Shown here: in pieces, positions 43,203 to 51,500 of the stretch
How the letters are laid out: each line of letters opens with the position of its first letter
Numbering within the stretch: the first letter of the stretch is position 1
NCBI RefSeq assembly: GCF_009601165.1
Contig: NZ_WIRE01000001.1
Location: 186,001 to 250,000 of the forward strand
DNA length: 64,000 nucleotides
DNA from: Alcanivorax sediminis
Lineage (GTDB): Bacteria > Pseudomonadota > Gammaproteobacteria > Pseudomonadales > Alcanivoracaceae
Reading direction: 5' to 3'
The notes under the pieces: generated by a model
Database searches by the model: none
Told to the model about the DNA's origin: nothing
What the model saw: only the letters and a program-made list of their open reading frames with translations
Program-made: the position numbers and the translations under genes

Positions 43203-43589
43203 ATGGACAGCGTACGCATAGATTCCTGGCTCTGGGCCGCGCGCTTTTTCAAGACCCGCACCCTGGCCAAAACCGCCATCGAAGGCGGCAAAGTACACCT
43301 GGACGGCAGCCGCACCAAGCCCAGCAAGGCAGTGCTGCCGGGCCAGACCGTGACCATAACCAAGGGCACAGAGCATTTTGAAGTCATCGTGCGCGACCTG
43401 AGCAGCAAGCGCGGCCCGGCCAAGGTCGCCCAAACGCTCTACGAGGAAACCCCCGAAAGTATTGCCAAGAGGGAAATGAACAGCGAGCAGCGCAAACTGG
43501 CCCGGGCGGCAGAAGCCGCACCGGACCACCGCCCCAGCAAGAAGGAGCGCCGCGACATTCAGCGTTTCCGGCGCGACAATCTGGAATAA
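43203..43589 (+). CDS. hslR: Ribosome-associated heat shock protein Hsp15
   Basis: A 128-residue S4-domain RNA-binding protein. VRIDSWLWAARFFKTRTLAKTAIEGGKVHLDG is the S4 fold that binds 50S subunits carrying a nascent chain after heat-induced translation failure. The basic C-terminal tail (RRDIQRFRRDNLE) is typical. The ATG at 43203 has AGGAAAGG upstream. In the conserved yrfG-hslR-hslO cluster. Confidence 0.93.
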   Translation: MDSVRIDSWLWAARFFKTRTLAKTAIEGGKVHLDGSRTKPSKAVLPGQTVTITKGTEHFEVIVRDLSSKRGPAKVAQTLYEETPESIAKREMNSEQRKLARAAEAAPDHRPSKKERRDIQRFRRDNLE

Positions 43590-43592
43590 CCC

Positions 43593-43618
43593 CTTCGCGG
43601 TGGAACCTTACTCCCACG
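43593..43618. repeat. REP-like unit between hslR and hslO
   Basis: The complement reads GTGGGAGTAAGGTTCCACC-GCGAAG, very close to the unit at 27215-27240 and to the Pseudomonas-type REP layout (GTGGGAGC...CCGCGA). Single copy, 4 bases after the hslR stop. Confidence 0.65.
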
Positions 43619-43676
43619 GGTGGCTCGGCCAGTGGGACGGCCCTGCCACCGGGAAACCCAACCTCAGGACATGACC

Positions 43677-44531
43677 ATGCAAGACCACAAGCAGCGCTTT
43701 CTCTTCCCCGACTCCGACATCCGCGGCGAACTGGTACAGGTAGAAAGCAGCATTACCCGCATTCTGGAGGGCCACAATTACCCACTGCCGGTGCAAGGGC
43801 TGGTCGGTGAAGCCGTGGCGGCCGTGGCGCTGCTTGCCAGCACCCTGAAATTCAAGGGGCGGCTGGCCCTGCAAGCCCAGGGGCGTGGCCCGGTCTCCCT
43901 ACTCTTGGCCGAGTGCACCAATGAGGGCGAGCTGCGCGCTGTGGCTCGCCACAGTGATGGCCAGGACTGGAGCCATGGCGATGTGCGCACGCTGATTGGC
44001 GATGGCAACATGGTGATCACCATCATTCCCGAGCAGGGCAAGCAATATCAGGGCATCGTTCCCATGGAAGGTGACTCGCTGGCACAGTGTCTGGAAGCCT
44101 ATTTCCAACAGTCCGAACAGCTGCCCACCCGGCTGTGGCTGACCAGCGGCAACAACCGGGCCGCCGGTCTGTTGTTGCAACGCCTTCCCAACCAGCTCGC
44201 CGGCACCGATGCCAATACCCAGATGTGGCAACACCTGGAAACCCTGGCCAGCACCCTGACCATGGAAGAGCTGCTGAATCTGGATGATCAAACCATCCTG
44301 CACCGCCTGTTCCATGACACGCCGCCCCAGCTACCCGACGCCGACAGCCTGCAGTTCGGCTGCACCTGCTCCCGGGAGCGCAACCGTAACGCGCTCATCT
44401 CCCTGGGAAGCAACGAACTGCAGATGTTGCTGGACGAAGATGGCGAGGTGACCCTGACATGCGACTTTTGTCGTAATCAGGAGACCTTCGACGCCGTTGA
44501 TCTGGCCGAAATGCTGCGCGAACTGACCTGA
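43677..44531 (+). CDS. hslO: Redox-regulated chaperone Hsp33
   Basis: A 284-residue Hsp33, a holdase activated by oxidation of a zinc-bound cysteine cluster. The four cysteines are present as CTC ([10 protein letters not shown]) and CDFC near the C-terminus. The N-terminal substrate domain has [18 protein letters not shown] and [17 protein letters not shown]. The ATG at 43677 has AGGA eight bases upstream; an ATG six bases earlier is too close to that site. Confidence 0.95.
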   Translation: MQDHKQRFLFPDSDIRGELVQVESSITRILEGHNYPLPVQGLVGEAVAAVALLASTLKFKGRLALQAQGRGPVSLLLAECTNEGELRAVARHSDGQDWSHGDVRTLIGDGNMVITIIPEQGKQYQGIVPMEGDSLAQCLEAYFQQSEQLPTRLWLTSGNNRAAGLLLQRLPNQLAGTDANTQMWQHLETLASTLTMEELLNLDDQTILHRLFHDTPPQLPDADSLQFGCTCSRERNRNALISLGSNELQMLLDEDGEVTLTCDFCRNQETFDAVDLAEMLRELT

Positions 44532-44864
44532 AGTCCTGCGGCAATAGCCAACCCGCTATTGCCGCCTGCCCCCCCGCCCGGCGGGCAATCCAGCGCCACC
44601 TCTCATTCGCAGACGACCACCCCCCGGGATCCAGAACGCCCTGTTTACTGACTCTGCCGCCATGACTCCTCAGTCCGAAGGGGAATCGCCACTGTTTCAG
44701 ATTTCTGGCATAATCGCGCGCCTGTGCTGACTGGAGCCCGTCTTCGGTCACCCATTGTCTTGCCCGCTGGCTGTCCCGGGCACGAGACCGGCACTGTTAC
44801 CCGCAATGCGAACCCGGTGCGCCACACCACGCTGCACCGCATGGCTACAAGCCCAGGAATGACC
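44532..44864. other. Non-coding region upstream of pckA
   Basis: A hairpin (GCGGCAATAGC at 44538-44548 with GCTATTGCCGC at 44555-44565) just after hslO may be a terminator, but it has no T-tract. CATAAT at 44709-44714 is a possible -10 for pckA, without a clear -35. Nothing else recognisable; open frames running through are not family-like. Confidence 0.5.
44538..44565 (+). terminator. Hairpin after hslO
   Basis: 11-bp perfect stem GCGGCAATAGC/GCTATTGCCGC, 6-base loop, seven bases after the hslO stop. No T-tract follows, so it may be a processing or partial terminator. Confidence 0.5.
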
Positions 44865-46409
44865 ATGACCGACCCGATTGTTTATAACGACCTCAGCCCA
44901 GCCCAGCTGGTAGAAATGGCTGTTCAGCGTAACGAAGGCCGCCTGTCCGACACCGGCGCCCTGGTGGTGGAAACCGGTCACCGTACCGGCCGCTCCCCCA
45001 TGGACCGTTATATTGTCGAAGAGCCGAGCACCAGCGAGCACATTCATTGGGGCGCCATTAACCGTCCCTTCCCCGCTGACAAGTTTGATGCCCTGTGGGA
45101 TCGTGTTGCTGCCGCCACCGCGGAAAGCGACAGCTTCGTGTCTCACCTGCACGTCGGTGCCGATGCAGATCATTACCTGGCAGTAAAAGTGACTGCGCAG
45201 ACCGCGTGGCACAACCTGTTCGCCAACACCATGTTCATCCGCCCGGAAAAGTACAATCCGCGCAGCAAGGAAGAGTGGCAGATCCTGCATGCCCCGCACT
45301 TCCAGTGCGAGCCTGAGCGTGACGGCACCAACTCTGACGGCTGTGTGATCCTGAACTTTGCCCAGCGCAAGGTCCTGATCGCCGGCATGCGTTACGCCGG
45401 TGAAATGAAGAAGGCCATGTTCTCCGTGCAGAACTTCCTGCTGCCGGAAAAAGACGTATTGCCGATGCACTGCTCCGCCAACGTGGGCGAAGACGGCGAT
45501 GTGGCCCTGTTCTTCGGCCTGTCCGGCACTGGTAAAACCACCCTGTCCGCCGACCCTGACCGTTACCTGATTGGTGACGACGAGCATGGCTGGGGCAAGG
45601 ATGTGGTCTTCAACATCGAAGGCGGTTGCTACGCCAAGTGTATCGACCTGAGCCAGAAGAACGAGCCGGTTATCTGGGACGCCATCAAGTTCGGTGCGGT
45701 ACTGGAAAACGTCATCATCAACGAAGAGACCCGCACTGCAGACTACGCAGACGTGTCTCTGACCCAAAACACCCGTGCCGCCTACCCGCTGGAAAACATC
45801 GACAAGAAAGTCGAAGCCAACCGCGCCGGTGAGCCCAAGCACATCATCTTCCTGACCTGCGACCTGACCGGCGTACTGCCGCCTGTCTCCAAGCTGACCA
45901 AGGAAGCGGCCGCGTATCACTTCCTGAGCGGCTACACCGCACTGGTCGGCTCCACTGAAATGGGTTCCGGTGGCGGCATCAAGAGCACCTTCTCCACCTG
46001 TTTCGGTGCCCCGTTCTTCCCCCGTCGTGCCGGTGAGTACGCCGAGCTGCTGATCAAGCGCATGGAAGAGTTCGGCTCCAAGGTTTACCTGGTCAACACT
46101 GGCTGGACCGGTGGTCCTTACGGTGAAGGCGAGCGCTTCAGCATCCCCACCACCCGTGGTGTGGTCACGGCGATCCTGTCCGGCGAGCTGGACGAAGCGG
46201 AAACCGAGCACCTGGACATCATCAACCTGGACGTACCGAAAGTGGTTCCTGGCGTGGACAGCAAGCTGCTGCAGCCCAAGAACACCTGGGTAAATCCGGA
46301 AAACTACGAAGCACGCGCCCGCGATCTGGCTGAGCAGTTCGAGAAGAACTTTGCCGAGAAGTACGCGGATGTGTCCGACGAGATTCGCGCTGCCGGCCCC
46401 AAAGCCTGA
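44865..46409 (+). CDS. pckA: Phosphoenolpyruvate carboxykinase (ATP)
   Basis: A 514-residue ATP-type PEPCK, which converts oxaloacetate to phosphoenolpyruvate, the entry to gluconeogenesis needed when growing on alkanes or acetate. Diagnostic segments are [20 protein letters not shown], the kinase loop [28 protein letters not shown] with the metal aspartates, [11 protein letters not shown] and [13 protein letters not shown]. The ATG at 44865 with AGGA six bases upstream is preferred to an ATG at 44859; the long upstream open frame has no PEPCK sequence. Confidence 0.96.
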   Translation: MTDPIVYNDLSPAQLVEMAVQRNEGRLSDTGALVVETGHRTGRSPMDRYIVEEPSTSEHIHWGAINRPFPADKFDALWDRVAAATAESDSFVSHLHVGADADHYLAVKVTAQTAWHNLFANTMFIRPEKYNPRSKEEWQILHAPHFQCEPERDGTNSDGCVILNFAQRKVLIAGMRYAGEMKKAMFSVQNFLLPEKDVLPMHCSANVGEDGDVALFFGLSGTGKTTLSADPDRYLIGDDEHGWGKDVVFNIEGGCYAKCIDLSQKNEPVIWDAIKFGAVLENVIINEETRTADYADVSLTQNTRAAYPLENIDKKVEANRAGEPKHIIFLTCDLTGVLPPVSKLTKEAAAYHFLSGYTALVGSTEMGSGGGIKSTFSTCFGAPFFPRRAGEYAELLIKRMEEFGSKVYLVNTGWTGGPYGEGERFSIPTTRGVVTAILSGELDEAETEHLDIINLDVPKVVPGVDSKLLQPKNTWVNPENYEARARDLAEQFEKNFAEKYADVSDEIRAAGPKA

Positions 46410-46425
46410 GTGGTGTGAATCGCTG

Positions 46426-46452
46426 AAAAAGCCCGCCACCGGCGGGCTTTTT
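46426..46452 (+). terminator. Intrinsic terminator of pckA
   Basis: AAAAAGCCCGCC (46426-46437) pairs with GGCGGGCTTTTT (46441-46452) around a very short loop, 16 bases after the pckA stop. Confidence 0.9.
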
Positions 46453-46750
46453 CTTTATCGCCCATTGCGCACACCCGCGCCATCGGGAAGATAGGGAATT
46501 TTCCGGTCTGGACCCGCCCACAGTGCTGGACCAGACTTGGGAGCCACCGAGTACGCCTTGAATACCCAGCGACTCCCTGGCATTTCCGGTCGCAGACATC
46601 TTCTGCACCGGCCGCCCCAAAAGGGCCTGCCTTTGAAGAATAATTCAGAAAGACAAAGGAACCCTGAAGCACGCCATGCACGCTTCAGGGGCTCCCCAAT
46701 GAATTTGAACGGCCACTCCGTCCGTGACGGAAAGCCTGACAGGAGCTTCA
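46453..46750. other. Leader region of ndh
   Basis: About 300 bases without a gene. A hairpin lies at 46662-46690 (CCCTGAAGC opposite GCTTCAGGG, 11-base loop), 60 bases before the ndh ATG and followed by GGCTCCCC rather than T's. It could be a leader structure. AGGAGC at 46741 is the ndh ribosome site. Confidence 0.45.
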
Positions 46751-48043
46751 ATGAGCAAACCCAAGATTGTTGTCGTTGGCGGCGGTGCCGGCGGCCTGCC
46801 TCTAGTGACCAAGCTAGGCCGCAAACTCGGCCGTGTCGACAACGCTGACGTCACTCTGGTGGACTCTTCCAGTATCCATGTCTGGAAGCCTCGTTTTCAT
46901 GAAGTGGCCACCGGTGCCATTGACGCAGATCTGGATGCGGTGGACTACCGTGCCCATGCGCAGCTGAATCACTACCGTTTCGAACCCGGCACCCTGACCC
47001 AGGTGGACACCGCAAACCAAACGATCACGCTCGCGCCCCTGTCTGACGATCACGGCAAGGAAGTACTGCCTGAGCGCACACTGGATTACGATTACCTGGT
47101 GCTGGCCACAGGCAGCCAGAGCAACGATTTCGGCACCCCGGGTGTCCGTGACAACTGCCTGTTCATGGATAGCCGCAGCCAGGCTGAGCGTTTCCGTGAA
47201 CGCTTCCTCAATGCCTGCCTGCATGCCAACTACGAGGGAAAGCCGGTTTCCGTGGCTATCGTCGGTGGCGGCGCCACCGGTGTGGAACTGGCGGCCGAAC
47301 TGCACCACGCGGTGTCCATGCTCAATTTCTACGGCCATGAAAAGCTGGACCGCAAACACCTGCAGGTCGACATCATTGAAGCGGCTCCGCGCATCCTGCC
47401 GGTGCTCAGCGAGCGCGTTTCTGCCACGGCCACCAAGCGACTGGAAGCCCTCGGCGTAAACGTCCGCACCAGCGTGATGGTTGCCGAAGCTACCGAAGAA
47501 GCCTTTGTGCCCAAGGATGGCGACCCCATCAAGGCCGACCTGCTGGTATGGGCCGCCGGGGTGAAATGCCCGGAATGGCTCGGCCAGATTCCCGGTCTCA
47601 CTACCAACCGCATCAACCAGGTCGAAGTCGAGCCCACCCTGCAAGCCAAGGGTTTCAAGAATATCTTCATCATCGGCGATGCGGCCTTCCTGATCCCCGA
47701 AGGTGCCGAGCGCCCCATCCCGCCGCGCGCCCAGTCTGCCCAGCAGATGGCCCAGCACACCGCGCGCAGCCTGCAGCAACTGTTGATGAACCGCGAACCG
47801 CGTCCGTTCGAATACAAGGATCACGGCTCGCTGGTGTCACTGTCCAACTACAGCTCCGTAGGCATGCTGATGGGTAACCTGAAAGGCGGCAACTTCTTCG
47901 TGGAAGGCTGGCTGGCACGCATGATGTATATCAGCTTGTACCGCATGCACCAGGCTGCACTGTACGGCTGGCCGAGAACCATGATGCTGTTGATCGCCGG
48001 GCGGTTTAACAAGCTGGTCAGGCCGCGGTTGAAACTGCATTAA
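46751..48043 (+). CDS. ndh: Type II NADH dehydrogenase
   Basis: A 430-residue FAD-dependent, non-proton-pumping NADH:quinone oxidoreductase. The N-terminal FAD motif is IVVVGGGAGGLPLVTKL, LVLATGSQSNDFGTPG follows, then the NADH motif VAIVGGGATGVELAAELHHAV and the second FAD motif NIFIIGDAA. PPRAQSAQQMA and YSSVGMLMGNL are NDH-2 signatures of the quinone site. A C-terminal amphipathic/hydrophobic end (YGWPRTMMLLIAGRFNKLV) associates with the membrane. The ATG at 46751 follows AGGAGC. Confidence 0.94.
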   Translation: MSKPKIVVVGGGAGGLPLVTKLGRKLGRVDNADVTLVDSSSIHVWKPRFHEVATGAIDADLDAVDYRAHAQLNHYRFEPGTLTQVDTANQTITLAPLSDDHGKEVLPERTLDYDYLVLATGSQSNDFGTPGVRDNCLFMDSRSQAERFRERFLNACLHANYEGKPVSVAIVGGGATGVELAAELHHAVSMLNFYGHEKLDRKHLQVDIIEAAPRILPVLSERVSATATKRLEALGVNVRTSVMVAEATEEAFVPKDGDPIKADLLVWAAGVKCPEWLGQIPGLTTNRINQVEVEPTLQAKGFKNIFIIGDAAFLIPEGAERPIPPRAQSAQQMAQHTARSLQQLLMNREPRPFEYKDHGSLVSLSNYSSVGMLMGNLKGGNFFVEGWLARMMYISLYRMHQAALYGWPRTMMLLIAGRFNKLVRPRLKLH

Positions 48044-48181
48044 AAGATAGCTGTGAGCTTTGAGGCGCGGAAGAGGTTGGACGGCAAATGTCGCCCGCCT
48101 TGCCCGCGCCAACAGTAGGAGCCTGCCTGCAGGCGATCTTTTCGCTTTCAGGCATGCCTACTACATAGAGAGCTCCAACAA

Positions 48182-48212
48182 AAAAGGCCGCCCCTCACCG
48201 GGGCGGCCTTTT
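48182..48212 (+). terminator. Intrinsic terminator downstream of ndh
   Basis: AAAAGGCCGCCCC (48182-48194) pairs with GGGGCGGCCTTTT (48200-48212), 5-base loop, followed by GTTTTC. It is 139 bases after the ndh stop with a REP-like unit in between. Confidence 0.85.
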
Positions 48213-48479
48213 GTTTTCTTGCAGGAGTTCCAGTTATTCGCTTCGCTCCCCCCTTCGGGGCCGCACTTCATGCGTTCCTTCGCTTCGCTTGGTGAGGGAC
48301 GAACGCGCACCGCGCGGCCCACCGTCCGGCCAACAAGTTGGCTATCCTACAGCCGCGTCGAATCAGGGCTGCTTCACCCACAAACAAAAAAGCCGCGCCC
48401 AAATCATCCAGCACGGCCTCTCCTTGTAACCTGTTACGCGGACAGAGTGAGCGACATTTACCGCCCAACCCCATCCGCG

Positions 48480-48509
48480 CCTTTCAACTTTGAACTTTAA
48501 ACTTTCAAC
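48480..48509 (-). repeat. AGTTGAA-type heptad array after the OmpA-like gene
   Basis: Read on the minus strand: AGTTGAA, AGTTTAA, AGTTCAA, AGTTGAA, an exact 7-nt period, beginning seven bases after the TAA stop of the OmpA-like gene. No inverted partner seen. Confidence 0.75.
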
Positions 48510-48515
48510 TGCTTT

Positions 48516-51500
48516 TTAAATCTTGCCCACCAGATTGATAAACGCGCCTTCATGATCGTAATCCAAGTCCGTCAGATCATCGGAGAAGGAGCTGAAGTTA
48601 TAACCCACACCAAATTTCACGTTGTCGTTCAGGTGACGGTAGATCGCTGTGAGCACGCCGCTCTTGCTGTCTTCTGCATCCGGCAGGTCAAGCAGTCGGC
48701 CTTCCAGCGTGGCATCCCACTTGCGAATGAAGTGCCAGTCGATACGCGCAACGTAGAGGCTGGCACGGCTATCGAAGAACTCCGGATCCTCTCGATCCTG
48801 ACTGATTTGACCAAGGCGGTAGGCATACTTGCCACCGATGCTCCAGCGACGGGTCAGATCATAGATGGCATCCACGGAAAGGATGTGGCTCTTCTGAATG
48901 AACTCGGTGCTGGTGTTGTTCACCGTCACCTGGTCCGCCGTCGGCAGATTGTAGAAGTAGGTGTACTTGGCCAGCACGTTGAGACGATCGTTGTACACCG
49001 GACGGTAACCGTAGCCGAAGATCGCTTCGATAAAGCGGCCATCGTAGAAATCACCCAGTGAGCTCTGGCTGTCGGAGTAATTCAGACGGCCAATCAGACG
49101 CCAGTCCGGAGTGAACTGGTATTTGAGGCTGTTCTTGGTGAGCCAGGTCTTGCGCTCGGAGTCACTCAGGTCCGCTGCTTCCAGCGTGTCGATGCGGTAT
49201 TCAAAAACGCTGGCCATCTGCACGGCATTATGACCGTAACCCACCTTGGCACCGAACGCCTGACGCTCCTGCTCGGCACCGGTCTGGCGGTCACGGAGAG
49301 TACCGAAGTCCAGACTCGCGCCGTAGTTCCAGCGATCATTCGGGGCGATGTCGATACCGGTGGCGTGAGTCAAGCCCGTGGGTACATCACCATGGGTATA
49401 ACGTTCTTCCAGGTACACGCTGGTGGTGTCGGAATAGCGGCTGCGAACCCCCGTTGCCATGTTGCCACGACGGGCGCGCACACCATTGTCACTACGTTCG
49501 TTTTCCAACGCATAGTTCAGATAGAGATTGCTGCGATCAGACACCAGGAACTCGGTACCTGCCTGGGCACCCACACCCAGATCACCACCGGACACTTCAC
49601 CGTTGGTGCGCCAGCGGTCAGTCAGGCGCAACTCACCACCCGCACCCAGGCGAGCATTGTCTTCCTGGTTACCATCCTTGGAAGCGGTACCCTGGGCGTA
49701 GCCGTAGGCGGCCCAGCGATCCAGAGAGTCGTAATCACCACGTACCACCACATCAGTGCGATCACCTTCCACCTGGGTCAGCGGCACCACGACGGATTTG
49801 TCTTCGCGCTTCTCCTGACGAACACCCGCACTCACCTGCCACTGCTCGTTGAGACGCTGGGACACGTTCAATTCGGCGGCGCTGGTTTCCAGTCCTTGCT
49901 CCTGCTCCAGGCTGTCTACCTTCACCGTCACATCGGTGCGTTCCGTGACCGGCACCTGCAAGGTGGCGCCCACCTGCTTGGTGTCCTTCGCGGTAATCTG
50001 ACCTGGCGCGGAGTAACCGGCTTCCACGTCCTGGCGGTAGGCACTCATGGTGCCGTCCCATGCCTTGTCCCACACATCACGGAAGCCCACGCTGGCATCC
50101 ACGCGATTGGCATCGGCACTGATATCTTCGCCCGGCAACGCACCGTTGCTGACACCGGCAAAGTTGAAGCCGCCATCGGTGGAGAAGAAAGTAGAGTTGT
50201 CCGTGCCGTCGGTGCTGGCAAATTCCGTCTTCACCCAGGTCTGTGCGCTCTTGCGCAGGGTCAGGTCCACAGAGCCCAGGTCACTGTTACCTTCTTCATT
50301 GGAGTTACTGCCGGTCAGACCCAGTTTCACATGGTCGCCGAACCAGTAGTGCATCCGGCCACCCTGGGACAGGTCGCTGGTTTCCTCGAAGCTGAAGGTG
50401 TACTCATAGCGCGCCACCAGGAACACATCGTTGCCGCTACCAGCATCGGTGGACACCAACAATTCATCGGCCATGGTCGGAGACAGGGGCTCGTTGAGCA
50501 TCACCCGGCCTTGCAGGTAATCGATGTCGTAATCGATACCCGGAACCAGGTTCTTCACCGCCAGTACAATGCCGGAATCCTTGTCGCGTACTTCCACACG
50601 AACCCGATCGGAGCCTTCCAGCACATCCAGGTGACGCAGGTAGTACAGCGAACCACCGGTGCCCCGGAATTCATCACGGCCGGCAATGGTGCCCGGATCC
50701 GCCACGAAACCGTCCAGCATCAAACGCTGTTCACCGAAGCTGGTCACACCGGCAGACTCATAGTGCAACTTACCCCCGTAGAGGCTGCGGTCGACCTGCG
50801 CCAGCGTGGTATCCAGATAACTGGTGTGGAAGTTACCCCACATCCCGTAGTCATCATCACGCTGCACTTTCAGGTAGAACTTGCCCAGCGTCGGCGCACC
50901 ATCTTCCACGGTGCTGTCGTCACCGTAGGTGGGGAAGTAGTAATCCGGATCAATACGGCGGAACAGCGCATCCGGTGACTTGTCCATAAAGCCGGAGAAC
51001 AGGTCATCCACCGGGCCATCCAGGGTGTCGGCACTGGACGTCAGCAGCCAGTTGTCACCAAACTTGCCACGGGTGTAGTAAGCCAGGCGGCCGTACAGAT
51101 TGAACTTGTCGTCGTAGTATTCATCATCGGTAACCAGCTTGGCCGGGCCATCAGTCTCGCCGTAGGACGCGGTCACATCGGCCACACCCACGTAGAACCA
51201 GTCGTTCTTCTCCAGCTCCAGGTCGCGCAGGAACAGATCACCGTTACCTTCGTTATCGATCACCGCCACTTCCACGGTGTGCAGACCCGGTGGCAGGATT
51301 TCTTCCACCGCAAACTCGCCTTCCGTGGCCACCGGCACACTGCGGCCCGCCACGAACACTTCACGGCCTTCCGGAATCTCACTGCCGTAGACACGGATGG
51401 TGCCGCCGTTAAGGGGAATCTCGGAACGAACCAGACGGTTCTCGCCGTAGCCCACTTTCAGCTCTTCCGCCGGCGCCAGGTACTCATCCTTCTTGTCGGC

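Larger units (their letters stand above)
48044..48515. other. Non-coding gap between ndh and the surface-protein locus
   Basis: Holds a REP-like unit (about 48114-48140, GTAGGAGCCTGCCTGCAGGCGATC-like), a terminator (48182-48212), a GC-rich block with reiterated CTTCGCT/CTTCGC words (about 48235-48300) that I cannot explain, and a heptad array at the right edge. No gene is supported. Confidence 0.6.

Noticed and set aside
44724..44864. Longer N-terminus for pckA
   Set aside because: The extra 47 residues have no PEPCK similarity and run over probable promoter DNA; ATG 44865 has a ribosome site.
45041..46439. Long minus-strand frame opposite pckA
   Set aside because: Shadow frame; lacks ribosome site and domain signatures.
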